A stretch of 64,000 nt of DNA from the NCBI GenBank assembly GCA_013141175.1, contig JABFRN010000001.1:124001-188000 (forward strand). The letters run 5' to 3'. The notes beneath the pieces were generated by a model. The model saw nothing but the letters and a program-made list of their open reading frames with translations, ran no database searches and was not told where the DNA came from. How positions within the stretch are numbered: the first letter of the stretch is position 1; each line of letters opens with the position of its first letter. Position numbers and translations under genes: made by a program. Shown in pieces: positions 37,757 to 46,434 of the stretch. Origin of the DNA: Lysobacter sp. Its GTDB lineage: Bacteria > Pseudomonadota > Gammaproteobacteria > Xanthomonadales > Xanthomonadaceae.

Positions 37757-38512
37757 TCAATTGCGCGGCTGAGCCGGCGCCGGTGCGGCGACGACCGGAC
37801 CGACCGTGACCAGCTTGATGTTGAAGAGCACGACCTGGTTGGCCATTTCGCCGGCGCGATCGACCGTGGTGCCGTGCGCGGCGCTGCCCGGCAGGACCAC
37901 TTCCCAACGTGCGCCGGTGGGCATCATCTGCAGCGCTTCACGCAGGCCCGGCAGCGGAATCTCGCTCAGGCGCACGGTCACCGGACCGGCCGGCTGACCT
38001 TCGCTCGGAACGCTGGTATCGGCGACAACGGTGCCGTCCGGCAGCGTGCTCTTGAACTCGACGGTGACCTGATTGGCCTGGGTCGGCTTGGCGCCGTTGC
38101 CGGGCTCGATCACGCGGTACTGCACGCCGCTGGCCAGCACCTTGACGCCCGACTTGCCCTTGTTCTGGGCCATGAACGCGTCGCCCTTGGTCTTGTTTTC
38201 GGCGGCGCGCTTCTCCAGCTCGGCCTTGGCCTTGGCGACCATGCGGCCCTGAAGGCCCTGCATCGCGGCGCCGAGCTGCTCCGGCGCGACGGCCGGATCT
38301 TTGCGACTGGTGGCGTCCTGGAACGCCTTCATCACGGTGGCCATGTCGACCGGTTCGCCGCTGCCGATCACTCGGGCGATGTCGAGGCCAGCGCGATAAC
38401 CGAGGGCGTAGCTGATTTTGCCCTTCTCGGACGTGGTGTCCTGGGCCGAGGCCGCACCCGCGGTCAAAGCCAGTGCCGCAAGGGTGGCGGCGGCGAGCAG
38501 ACGCAACTTCAT
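37757..38512 (-). CDS. Periplasmic FKBP-type peptidyl-prolyl isomerase (FkpA/Mip-like)
   Basis: The 251-residue protein has a signal peptide (ending GAASAQ). An N-terminal helical dimerisation domain (about 30-120) includes KISYALGYRAGLDIA and a long charged helix. The C-terminal FKBP domain has SGVQYRVIEPGNG, VTVEFKSTLPDGTVVADTS and PGLREALQMMPTGARWEVVLP. It would assist folding of envelope proteins. Some FKBP catalytic aromatic positions look altered: FKST replaces the usual YxGx, and AHGTTV replaces AYG. Activity could therefore be weak, and chaperone function may dominate. The tail is Ala/Pro-rich. Confidence 0.88.
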   Translation of the reverse strand: MKLRLLAAATLAALALTAGAASAQDTTSEKGKISYALGYRAGLDIARVIGSGEPVDMATVMKAFQDATSRKDPAVAPEQLGAAMQGLQGRMVAKAKAELEKRAAENKTKGDAFMAQNKGKSGVKVLASGVQYRVIEPGNGAKPTQANQVTVEFKSTLPDGTVVADTSVPSEGQPAGPVTVRLSEIPLPGLREALQMMPTGARWEVVLPGSAAHGTTVDRAGEMANQVVLFNIKLVTVGPVVAAPAPAQPRN

Positions 38513-38719
38513 TCAGTAACTCTCCAAGAGTGGATTTGCCGGGAGACTCCGGCATGGAATGGGGCGGCAGGGCCGCCCCGGGGTGGACTCTTCAAACGAC
38601 AGGCTAGGATACTGTCCGTAGCACTTAACCGCCACTGAGGACGGGCCTCTGACCGGCCCGGATGCGCGCAAGTTCCCGCGTCGCTCCAGGGCGGCACCCT
38701 TCCCACGACCGATACCCTC

Positions 38720-39547
38720 ATGACCCCAGACCCCGCAAGCGCACCCGCTCCGACCACCCCGCTTCTGCTGATCGAAGACCGCCCTGTCGAGGGCCACGGC
38801 GTGATCCGCCGCATCGCCATCGATCGCCCTGAACGCTTGAACGCACTGAACGCCGCCACCCTGGATGCCCTCCACATCGCCTTCGACGCTGCGGCAGAAG
38901 ACCCAGCGGTGCGCGTGGTGGTACTGACGGGGAGCGGGCCGAAAGCGTTCGTGGCCGGGGCGGACATCGCCGAAATGAGTGGCCTGAGCCCGGCCGAGGG
39001 CCGGGATTTCTCCCTGCGCGGCACCCGGATGATGCGGCGGATGGAGAAAATGCCGAAGCCGGTCATCGCGATGATCAACGGTTTCGCCTTGGGCGGCGGC
39101 CTGGAACTGGCGATGGCCTGTCACCTGCGCATCGCTGCCGACACCGCCAAGGTCGGCCAGCCCGAGATCAACCTGGGCCTGATTCCGGGCTTCGGCGGCA
39201 CCCAGCGGCTGCTGCGTCTTGCCGGCCGCGCCGCGACGCTGGAACTCTGTCTGCTCGGCGCGCCGATCGACGCCACCCGCGCCCTGGCGCTGGGCATCGT
39301 GAACCGCGTGGTCCCGGCCGCGGACCTCGAAGCCGACACCATGAAACTTGCGGAACAGCTGGCGACGTCGGCGCCGCTCGCCCTGCGCGGCATGCTCGAC
39401 TGCGTGAACGTCGGCGGCGAATGCGGCATCGAGGAAGGTCTCGAATACGAAAGCGCGCAGTTCGGCCTGATCTTTTCGACCGACGACATGCGCGAAGGCA
39501 CGAAGGCGTTCCTCGAACGGCGCAAGCCGGGTTTCAGCGGGCGATGA
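38720..39547 (+). CDS. Enoyl-CoA hydratase (crotonase family)
   Basis: The 275-residue protein keeps both crotonase catalytic glutamates, in FALGGGLELAMACHLR and VGQPEINLGLIPGFGGTQRL, and the oxyanion loops KAFVAGADIAEM and GGGLEL. It hydrates trans-2-enoyl-CoA in fatty acid or amino acid breakdown. The N-terminal 25 residues are a Pro/Ala extension. Its stop codon overlaps the ATG of the next gene, in a unit with a small Cys protein and nth. Confidence 0.92.
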   Translation: MTPDPASAPAPTTPLLLIEDRPVEGHGVIRRIAIDRPERLNALNAATLDALHIAFDAAAEDPAVRVVVLTGSGPKAFVAGADIAEMSGLSPAEGRDFSLRGTRMMRRMEKMPKPVIAMINGFALGGGLELAMACHLRIAADTAKVGQPEINLGLIPGFGGTQRLLRLAGRAATLELCLLGAPIDATRALALGIVNRVVPAADLEADTMKLAEQLATSAPLALRGMLDCVNVGGECGIEEGLEYESAQFGLIFSTDDMREGTKAFLERRKPGFSGR

Positions 39548-39927
39548 CTTCCTGCCGCGCATGCGTGGACGACACGTTGCATGCGCTCGCCGAAGCGCTT
39601 GCGGTGGATGACATCGACCGCGCGCTGACGCTCGGGCTGCTGGATGCGCGGCCGGAAGCGGTCGAAGCGCCATGCGCCGATTGCCGGAAGCGCGCGCAGA
39701 TCGTGATCGCCGCGCGCGACGAACGTCTGCGCGCGCTGGGCGCGCGGGAGCGCTATCGTGCGCGGCAGGCGCGGCTCTCGGAGCGTGCGGACGCGCGTGC
39801 GCGCAAGCGGGCCGGTGCAGCGGTGCGGACCTCGGCGGTCGCGGCGACGTCGGCACTGCCGCCCGCGGTAGCCGCTGCATTGGCGCGCGCGAAAGCGAAA
39901 GTCGCCGCGAAGCGACCACCGGAATAG
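39544..39927 (+). CDS. Hypothetical protein with CxxC pairs, between enoyl-CoA hydratase and nth
   Basis: A 127-residue protein of unknown function. It starts MTSCRACVDDTLHALAEAL and has a second pair PCADCRK. The two CxxC motifs about 40 residues apart could bind zinc. The rest is an Arg/Ala-rich helical tail (RERYRARQARLSERADARAR) that may contact nucleic acid. It overlaps the hydratase stop (ATGA) and ends five bases before nth, so it is co-expressed with a DNA repair enzyme. I do not recognise the family. Confidence 0.75.
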   Translation: MTSCRACVDDTLHALAEALAVDDIDRALTLGLLDARPEAVEAPCADCRKRAQIVIAARDERLRALGARERYRARQARLSERADARARKRAGAAVRTSAVAATSALPPAVAAALARAKAKVAAKRPPE

Positions 39928-39932
39928 CGACG

Positions 39933-40619
39933 ATGGCGACGAAGAAAACCGCGCGCGCGCCGCGCGGCGGCATGCCGGCCGCCGACATCCGCACGATGTT
40001 CGAACGGTTCCGCGAGCTGAATCCGCATCCCACCACCGAGCTCGAGTATTCGTCGCCGTTCGAGCTGCTGGTCGCGGTGATCCTGTCGGCGCAGGCGACC
40101 GACGTGAGCGTGAACAAGGCGATGCGACGGCTGTTTCCGGTCGCGAATACGCCGCAGGCGGTCGCCGCGCTCGGCGTCGAAGGCCTGAAGCCTTACATCG
40201 CCACCATCGGCCTGTTCAACACGAAAGCCGCGAACGTGATCGCGATGTGCCGGCAATTGCTGGAGATGCACGACGGCGAAGTCCCGCGCATGCGCGCCGC
40301 ACTCGAAGCGCTGCCAGGCGTCGGCCGCAAGACCGCGAACGTGATCATGAACACCGCCTTCGGCGAACCCACGATGGCGGTCGATACGCACATCTTCCGG
40401 GTCGCCAACCGCACCGGACTGGCGCCGGGAAAAACCGTGCTGGCCGTGGAACTCGCACTTCTCGAGCGTATCCCGCCGGTATTCCTCCAGGATGCGCATC
40501 ACTGGCTCATCCTGCACGGCCGCTACACGTGCAAAGCGCGCAAACCCGAATGCTGGCGATGCCCGGTGCGCGATGTCTGTCGCTTCAAGGAAAAAACCGG
40601 CGACACCGGCGGACACTGA
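39933..40619 (+). CDS. nth: Endonuclease III (DNA glycosylase/AP lyase)
   Basis: The 228-residue base-excision repair enzyme has the helix-hairpin-helix LPGVGRKTANVIMN with the catalytic Lys, the catalytic Asp in AVDTHIFRVANR and the C-x6-C-x2-C-x5-C [4Fe-4S] loop CKARKPECWRCPVRDVC. It removes oxidised pyrimidines. A basic N-terminal extension (MATKKTARAPRGG) precedes the family start. Confidence 0.96.
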   Translation: MATKKTARAPRGGMPAADIRTMFERFRELNPHPTTELEYSSPFELLVAVILSAQATDVSVNKAMRRLFPVANTPQAVAALGVEGLKPYIATIGLFNTKAANVIAMCRQLLEMHDGEVPRMRAALEALPGVGRKTANVIMNTAFGEPTMAVDTHIFRVANRTGLAPGKTVLAVELALLERIPPVFLQDAHHWLILHGRYTCKARKPECWRCPVRDVCRFKEKTGDTGGH

Positions 40620-40630
40620 CTCGCCCGCAG

Positions 40631-40657
40631 AAAAAAAAGCCCCGGCGAGCCGGGGCT
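40631..40657 (-). terminator. Terminator of the porin gene
   Basis: AGCCCCGG, CTCG loop, CCGGGGCT stem, followed on the minus strand by a run of T (TTTTTTTT counting the stem edge). It lies between the convergent nth and porin genes. Confidence 0.9.
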
Positions 40658-40688
40658 GAAGATGGTCCAGTGGGAGGTTTCGGTTGGG

Positions 40689-41987
40689 TCAGAACGCGAA
40701 CTGGGTACGCAGCGCGTACTGGCCGGTTTCGTCGCCGTTGACCTGATTGTCGCCCTGCGTGTAGTTGAACATGAAGCGCAGGTTCGGATTGACGTAGTAA
40801 TTCACGCCGAACAGCCAGCTGCTGGCTTCGCGGTTGGCGATGTCCTTGTTCTCGATCGTGTCGTAGCGCGCGGTGAGTTCCCACAGGCCGTTGTCGCCGA
40901 CCTTCGGCGAACCGAACACGCCGGTGGCCGGCTTGTAGGCCTTGTGACCGCCGTTGAGGATCCAGCTGCCCTGTACGTACCACGTGTTCACGTCCTGGTC
41001 GCCGCCGGACGGCTGCTCGAAGGTCGACTGCACGTATTCGCTCTGGAAGAACGCCGGGCCGAACGAACCTGCGGCTTCCACGCCGTAGGCGGTGATCTTG
41101 TCGCCTGCGGCACCGTTGACGGTGGCGATGGTCTGCGACGGGCCGCGACGGCCGGCGTAGGACACGGCCGCCGATGTCGTGGCCGAACCCGCGTTGAGGT
41201 CTTCAACGCTGAACCAGCCGCCGAGGTGCAGCGTGCTGCTCTCGTTGTTGATCGGCGCATAGGTGAAGCGGCCGGCAGCACCGACGCCCTCGTTGCGGAC
41301 GCCGGCGGCACCACGCAGATTGAACACCGACAGACCTGCGGTGTAATTCGTGCCGGCACGCTGGTAGGCGACACCCTGCTGGAACTGTCGCGCGGTGAAC
41401 AGGCCGGTGGCCGAGGAGAACGGGCGCTCCATCATCAGGATTTCGTTGGAGCTGGTCAGCTCTTCCATCGAACGATAGGGCTTGAAGTGACCGATGGTGA
41501 CTTTGCCACCGAACGCATTCTTGGCGATGTACAGGTCGCGCAGGCCATCGAGGTTGGTACCGGCGGCGAAGTCCTGCTCCATCTTGTAATCCCAGCCAAG
41601 CGCCTTGCCCGAAAGCGTCAGCCGCGCGCGACGGAACTCGGTGGTACCGGTGGTGCTGGCGATATCGCGATCGAATGCGTATGCATCGAACTGGACGCGG
41701 CCACCGACGTTGGCCTCGAACTTGCCATCGGCCGACGTCACCTTGATGCCGCCCTTGGTGTCCACCTTGACCGACTTGTTGGTGATGGTGTCGAGCTGAG
41801 TCGCAGTGTCGACGTTGACGTCGGACTGCGCATCGGTACGCTCTTCGAGCGATTCGACCTTCTGCATCAGCTCCGCGATCTGGGCCTTGAGTGTCTCGAT
41901 CTCACTGTCTCTGGACTGTGCCGATGCGGAAAGGCTGGTGCCGGCAAGGGCTGCGCCGACGGCGATGGCAAGGATGGCATGACGCAT
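40689..41987 (-). CDS. Phosphate-selective porin (OprP/OprO family)
   Basis: The 432-residue outer-membrane protein has a signal peptide (ending SLSASAQ) and a short coiled-coil trimerisation segment (IETLKAQIAELMQKVESLEE). A 16-strand-type barrel follows, with GGRVQFDAYAFDRD, RRARLTLSGKALGWDYK and a C-terminal aromatic residue (YALRTQFAF). OprP-type porins let phosphate or pyrophosphate through the outer membrane. A Pho-box-like repeat lies about 155 bases upstream, and the gene is divergent from pstSCAB-phoU, so regulation by phosphate starvation is likely. Confidence 0.9.
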   Translation of the reverse strand: MRHAILAIAVGAALAGTSLSASAQSRDSEIETLKAQIAELMQKVESLEERTDAQSDVNVDTATQLDTITNKSVKVDTKGGIKVTSADGKFEANVGGRVQFDAYAFDRDIASTTGTTEFRRARLTLSGKALGWDYKMEQDFAAGTNLDGLRDLYIAKNAFGGKVTIGHFKPYRSMEELTSSNEILMMERPFSSATGLFTARQFQQGVAYQRAGTNYTAGLSVFNLRGAAGVRNEGVGAAGRFTYAPINNESSTLHLGGWFSVEDLNAGSATTSAAVSYAGRRGPSQTIATVNGAAGDKITAYGVEAAGSFGPAFFQSEYVQSTFEQPSGGDQDVNTWYVQGSWILNGGHKAYKPATGVFGSPKVGDNGLWELTARYDTIENKDIANREASSWLFGVNYYVNPNLRFMFNYTQGDNQVNGDETGQYALRTQFAF

Positions 41988-42139
41988 GGTGGTGTTCCCG
42001 ATGGTTGGAGGGTGCAAGCGATGGCTGGAATCGGGCTTTCGCGCCGACGCAAGCGGCGGCGAATTGCGACTGAACCCGTTAAGACGGTGTAAACGGCCGT
42101 TAGAGTGCGACCCGAATCTGACACCGGGATGTTCCAGCC

Positions 42140-42157
42140 ATGACGATATTGTGACAG
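42140..42157 (-). promoter_or_regulatory. Pho-box-like site upstream of the porin
   Basis: On the minus strand CTGTCAC-AATA-TCGTCAT shows the 7-4-7 direct repeat form of PhoB boxes (consensus half-site CTGTCAT). It is 153 bases upstream of the porin ATG. Confidence 0.6.
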
Positions 42158-42320
42158 CGCCGCTGATCGCTCTGCAGCATGACTGACTTAATCGGGCATT
42201 CCGGCCCTGCCGGGGAACACCGGAAATCAGCATGATGGCGATCCGGATGCGCGCAAGGATTTCCGGAAAATCATGGGGCAAACCGCATCTTCGCCGGGGC
42301 TCGCGCCTGCGGACGCGGGA

Positions 42321-42360
42321 TTGTCATATTTTCGTCATCTGTGACACACATCGCTGTCAT
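42321..42360 (+). promoter_or_regulatory. Pho-box-like array upstream of pstS
   Basis: Half-sites TTGTCAT (42321), TCGTCAT (42332) and CTGTCAT (42354) lie on an 11-base period, with a degenerate one at 42343. This is the tandem arrangement expected for PhoB binding. The array ends 66 bases before the pstS start. A recognisable -10 is not obvious. Confidence 0.7.
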
Positions 42361-42426
42361 CCGCCTCCGCTCCAATGTGACGCATTCGGGACACCCCGAA
42401 CCGCACCCCTCATGAGGAGCACCTCC

Positions 42427-43446
42427 GTGTTCAAATCGATCAAATCGCAGGCCGTTGCGCTGGTCATCGCCAGCGGCGCCATCTTCAACGCGCAGGCCGC
42501 CGACATCACCGGCGCGGGCGCCACCTTCATCTACCCGCTGCTGTCGAAGTGGTCGGCCGACTACTCGCAGGCGACCGGCAACAAGATCAACTACCAGTCG
42601 ATCGGCTCCGGCGGCGGTATCGCCCAGATCAAGGCCAAGACGGTCGACTTCGGTTCCTCGGACAAGCCGCTGCCCCCGGAAGAGCTGAAAGCGGCGGGTC
42701 TGGTCCAGTTCCCGTCCGCGATCGGCGGCGTGGTGCCGGTGGTCAACATCGTGGGCCTCAAGGCCGGCGCGATGAAGTTCGACGGTGCGCTGCTGGCCGA
42801 TATCTTTCTCGGCAAGATCACGATGTGGAACGATCCGCGCATCGTCGCGCTGAACGGCGGCGTGACCCTGCCGGCGCAGAAGATCACGGTCGTGCATCGT
42901 TCGGACGGCTCGGGCACCACCTTCAACTGGGTCAATTATCTGTCCAAGGTCAGCCCGGAGTGGAAGACCGCGGTCGGCGAAGGCACCTCGGTCAAGTGGC
43001 CGACCGGCGTGGGCGGCAAGGGCAACGAAGGCGTCGCCGCGTACGTCAAGCAGATCAAGGGCGGCATCGGCTACGTCGAACTGTCCTACGCGCTGCAGAA
43101 CAAGATGGCCTATGCCCGCGTCAAGAACGCCGCCGGCAACTTCGTGCTGCCCAGCGACGAAACCTTCCAGGCCGCCGCCGCCAGCGCCGACTGGGCGAAG
43201 TCGAAGGATTTCTTCCTGGTGATGACCAATGCACCGGGCGCGAACTCGTGGCCGATCGCCGCCACCAACTTCATCCTGATGCAGCGCAAGCCGAAGGATG
43301 CGGCGCGCTCGAAGGAAGCCCTCGCGTTCTTCCGCTGGGCCTACGCCAACGGCGACGCGCAGGCCAAAGCGCTCGATTACGTGCCGCTGCCGGAAGCGCT
43401 GGTGCAGCAGGTGCAGGCCTATTGGGCCAAAGAACTGAAGTTCTGA
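42427..43446 (+). CDS. pstS: Phosphate ABC transporter substrate-binding protein PstS
   Basis: A 339-residue periplasmic protein with signal peptide (ending IFNAQAADI) that binds phosphate. Family motifs are TGAGATFIYPLLSKW, SIGSGGGIAQI, FGSSDKPL and the phosphate-binding RSDGSGTTFNW. I prefer the GTG at 42427, because GAGGAG lies seven bases before it and the resulting MFKSIKSQAVAL gives a normal signal peptide. The in-frame ATG at 42412 overlaps that ribosome-binding site. It is first in pstSCAB-phoU. Confidence 0.95.
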   Translation: MFKSIKSQAVALVIASGAIFNAQAADITGAGATFIYPLLSKWSADYSQATGNKINYQSIGSGGGIAQIKAKTVDFGSSDKPLPPEELKAAGLVQFPSAIGGVVPVVNIVGLKAGAMKFDGALLADIFLGKITMWNDPRIVALNGGVTLPAQKITVVHRSDGSGTTFNWVNYLSKVSPEWKTAVGEGTSVKWPTGVGGKGNEGVAAYVKQIKGGIGYVELSYALQNKMAYARVKNAAGNFVLPSDETFQAAAASADWAKSKDFFLVMTNAPGANSWPIAATNFILMQRKPKDAARSKEALAFFRWAYANGDAQAKALDYVPLPEALVQQVQAYWAKELKF

Positions 43447-43492
43447 TCGCGATCCGGGCTGCGGCCCGCAAACCGATGGTTCGATTTCGACA

Positions 43493-43521
43493 CCGACCAC
43501 GCGCCTCGTGCGCGTGGTCGG
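43493..43521 (+). promoter_or_regulatory. Stable hairpin between pstS and pstC
   Basis: CCGACCACGCGC and GCGCGTGGTCGG form a perfect 12-bp stem with a 5-base loop and no T-run, in the 161-base gap after pstS. Such stems commonly protect the upstream message or partly terminate transcription, giving more binding protein than membrane components. Confidence 0.6.
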
Positions 43522-43607
43522 CGTTCAGGGCTCCGGCGACCGCAATGTCCATGTCGCAACGCCGATGACATCCACATGACACGCATCCACAACGGTCACG
43601 CTTCTGC

Positions 43608-44576
43608 ATGAGCACTCACTCGATTTCCCTGCCCGCCTCCCGACGCGACGTCCTCGATACGCGCGCGGACCGCGGTTTCCGCTGGCTGGTGACCAGCGCA
43701 GGCATCGTAGTGCTGATCTCGCTGGCTGCCGCCGCATTCTCGATGTTGTGGGGCGGGCTTGAAGCCTTCGAAAAATTCGGTCTCGCCTTTCTCTGGCGCG
43801 ACGCCTGGGACCCGGTGCTGCAGGACTTCGGCGCGCGCGTGCCGATCTTCGGTACGCTCGTCACCGCCTTCATCGCCCTGCTGATCGCGGTACCGGTCAG
43901 TTTCGGCATCGCGATGTTCCTGACCGAGATCGCGCCGCGCTGGCTGCGCACGCCGGTCGGCACTGCGATCGAACTGCTCGCAGGTATCCCCTCGATCATC
44001 TACGGCATGTGGGGCCTGTTCGTGCTGGTGCCGTTCCTGTCGCTGCACGTCTATCCGTGGGTCGATGAAAACCTCGGACAACTTCCGGTCGTCGGCACAT
44101 TGTTTTCCGGCCCGCCGCTCGGTCTCGGCATGGGCACCGCCGGTCTGGTGCTGGCGATCATGGTCATCCCGTTCATCAGCTCGGTCATGCGCGAAGTCTT
44201 CCTGACCGTACCCGGCCGATTGAAGGAATCCGCCTATGCGTTGGGTTCCACGCGCTGGGAGGTGATCTGGGACATCGTGCTGCCCTACACCCGCTCCGCG
44301 GTGATCGGCGGCATCTTCCTCGGCCTGGGCCGCGCGCTCGGCGAAACCATGGCGGTGACCTTCGTGCTCGGCAACGCGCACCGCTTGAGTCTCTCCCTGC
44401 TGGAACCGGGCAATTCCATCGCCGCCAGCATCGCCAACGAATTCTCCGAAGCCGATTCGCCGATGTATCTGTCGTCGCTGATCGCCTTGGGCTTCGTGCT
44501 GTTTCTCGTCACTTTCGTGGTGCTGACCATCGCGCGGCTGATGCTGCGCCAACTCAAAAAGCGCGAGGGCAACTGA
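43608..44576 (+). CDS. pstC: Phosphate ABC transporter permease PstC
   Basis: The 322-residue inner-membrane permease has six hydrophobic helices. Its family segments include AGIPSIIYGMWGLFVLVPF and the EAA-type loop VPGRLKESAYALGSTRWEVI, followed by GRALGETMAVTFVLGN. It forms the phosphate channel with PstA and is powered by PstB. Its stop codon overlaps the pstA ATG by one base (TGATG). Confidence 0.95.
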   Translation: MSTHSISLPASRRDVLDTRADRGFRWLVTSAGIVVLISLAAAAFSMLWGGLEAFEKFGLAFLWRDAWDPVLQDFGARVPIFGTLVTAFIALLIAVPVSFGIAMFLTEIAPRWLRTPVGTAIELLAGIPSIIYGMWGLFVLVPFLSLHVYPWVDENLGQLPVVGTLFSGPPLGLGMGTAGLVLAIMVIPFISSVMREVFLTVPGRLKESAYALGSTRWEVIWDIVLPYTRSAVIGGIFLGLGRALGETMAVTFVLGNAHRLSLSLLEPGNSIAASIANEFSEADSPMYLSSLIALGFVLFLVTFVVLTIARLMLRQLKKREGN

Positions 44577-45487
44577 TGGCTGTCGCTTCCAACCCGCCTG
44601 CGTCGCCTGCCCGCAAGGTTTCCGCATCGCAGAATTCGCTTTACCTGCAGCGCAGGATCAAGAACATCGTGGCCCAGTCGCTTGCGGTTCTGGCCACCCT
44701 TTTCGGGCTGTTCTGGCTCGGCTGGATCCTGTGGACCACGCTGAGCAAAGGCATCAGCTCGCTCAATCTTGCGCTGTTCACCGAAATGACGCCGCCGCCC
44801 GGCGATACCGGCGGCATGGCGAACGCGTTCATGGGCAGCGTCATCATGAGCCTGCTCGGGATCGTCATCGGTACGCCGGTGGGCGTGTTGGCCGGCACCT
44901 TCCTCGCCGAATACTCGCGCAGCACGTGGGCGTCGCGGCTCGGCGAAACCGTCCGCTTCGTCAACGACATCCTGCTCTCGGCGCCGTCGATCGTGCTCGG
45001 TCTGTTCGTCTACACCCTCGTGGTCGCCCGGATGGGCCACTTCTCGGCGTTGGCCGGCGGGATCGCCCTCGCCTTCATCGTCCTGCCGGTCGTGGTCCGC
45101 ACCACCGACGAAATGCTGCGCCTGGTACCGGCGCAGATGCGCGAAGCCGCGCTGTCGCTGGGCGTGCCGCAGTGGAAGGTCACGGTACAGGTGCTCTACC
45201 GCAGCGCATCCGCGGGCATCGTCACCGGCATCCTGCTCGCGCTGGCCCGGATCAGCGGCGAAACCGCGCCGCTGCTGTTCACCGCGCTCAACAACCAGTA
45301 CTGGACCACCGATCTGATGTCGCCGATGGCGAACGTGCCGGTGGTGATCTTCCAGTTCGCGATGAGTCCGTTCGAGAACTGGCACACGCTGGCGTGGGCG
45401 GGCGCATTCATCCTGACCATGTTCGTGCTCGCCATCAGCCTCCTCGCGCGCGCCATCCTGCTTCGCAACAAGATTTCCCATGACTGA
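44576..45487 (+). CDS. pstA: Phosphate ABC transporter permease PstA
   Basis: A 303-residue permease with six transmembrane helices, the [18 protein letters not shown] segment and the cytoplasmic EAA-type loop [19 protein letters not shown]. The C-terminal [17 protein letters not shown] is characteristic. It pairs with PstC. The N-terminal 25 residues form a polar Ser/Pro/Ala tail. It overlaps pstB by eight bases. Confidence 0.95.
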   Translation: MAVASNPPASPARKVSASQNSLYLQRRIKNIVAQSLAVLATLFGLFWLGWILWTTLSKGISSLNLALFTEMTPPPGDTGGMANAFMGSVIMSLLGIVIGTPVGVLAGTFLAEYSRSTWASRLGETVRFVNDILLSAPSIVLGLFVYTLVVARMGHFSALAGGIALAFIVLPVVVRTTDEMLRLVPAQMREAALSLGVPQWKVTVQVLYRSASAGIVTGILLALARISGETAPLLFTALNNQYWTTDLMSPMANVPVVIFQFAMSPFENWHTLAWAGAFILTMFVLAISLLARAILLRNKISHD

Positions 45488-46364
45488 CTTCGCCCGGAAC
45501 ACGCTCATGACCACTGCGACCAATGCGGACAGCCAGACGTCTTCCGCCCAGCACCAGCACGGCAGCACGCATCGGATCGTCGCCGCACAGCGCGACGCCA
45601 TGACCGCCGCGCCCGTGAAACTCAGCGCCAAAAGCCTGGATTTCTACTACGACAAGTTTCTTGCGCTGAAGAAAATCGACCTGGATATCCCTGAAAAACG
45701 GGTGACCGCGCTGATCGGCCCGTCCGGCTGCGGCAAGTCCACGCTGCTGCGCATCTTCAATCGCATCTACGCCCTGTATCCGAAGATGACGGCGGTCGGC
45801 GAAGTGCTGCTGGACGGCGAGAACATCCTAGATCCGAAGTATCCGATGAACCGGCTGCGCAGCAAGGTCGGCATGGTATTCCAGAAGCCGGTGCCGTTCC
45901 CGATGACGATCTTCGAGAACGTCGCCTACGGCATCCGTCACCACGAGCGCCTGTCGAAAGCGGACATGGCGGTGCGCGTCGAAGAAGCGCTCAAACAGGC
46001 GGCGCTGTGGGACGAAGTGAAGGACAAGCTCGGCCAGAGCGCGCTGGGTCTGTCCGGCGGCCAGCAGCAGCGGTTGTGCATCGCGCGCGCGGTCGCGCTG
46101 CGACCGGACGTGCTGCTGCTCGACGAGCCGACCTCGGCGCTGGATCCGATCTCGACCAGCCGCATCGAACAACTCATCGAAGAGTTGAAGCGGAACTACA
46201 CCATCGCGATCGTCACCCACAACATGCAGCAGGCCGCGCGCGTCTCCGACTACACCGCGTTCATGTACCTCGGCGATCTGATCGAACACGACGTCACCGA
46301 AAAGATTTTCTCGAAACCATCGAAACAGCAGACCGAGGATTACATCACCGGAAGATTCGGGTGA
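45480..46364 (+). CDS. pstB: Phosphate ABC transporter ATP-binding protein PstB
   Basis: The 294-residue ATPase has Walker [10 protein letters not shown], signature [14 protein letters not shown], Walker [14 protein letters not shown] and the H-loop [14 protein letters not shown]. It powers phosphate import and is part of the PstSCAB-PhoU-PhoR sensing complex. Standard PstB is about 257 residues; here 35-40 extra N-terminal residues (His/Ala/Thr-rich) precede the core. Internal ATGs at 45507 and 45600 could be alternative starts, the latter giving a normal length. Confidence 0.95.
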   Translation: MTDFARNTLMTTATNADSQTSSAQHQHGSTHRIVAAQRDAMTAAPVKLSAKSLDFYYDKFLALKKIDLDIPEKRVTALIGPSGCGKSTLLRIFNRIYALYPKMTAVGEVLLDGENILDPKYPMNRLRSKVGMVFQKPVPFPMTIFENVAYGIRHHERLSKADMAVRVEEALKQAALWDEVKDKLGQSALGLSGGQQQRLCIARAVALRPDVLLLDEPTSALDPISTSRIEQLIEELKRNYTIAIVTHNMQQAARVSDYTAFMYLGDLIEHDVTEKIFSKPSKQQTEDYITGRFG

Positions 46365-46434
46365 CACTCGAAGCCCGCGCTGCCGGAACCGATCCGACCT
46401 CCGCCCGTTCCCATTGTCCATTCACGAGTTGCCG

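Noticed and set aside
41988..42426. A small gene in the porin-pstS gap
   Set aside because: Open frames there lack a ribosome-binding site and domain features, and the region is filled with Pho-box-like repeats.
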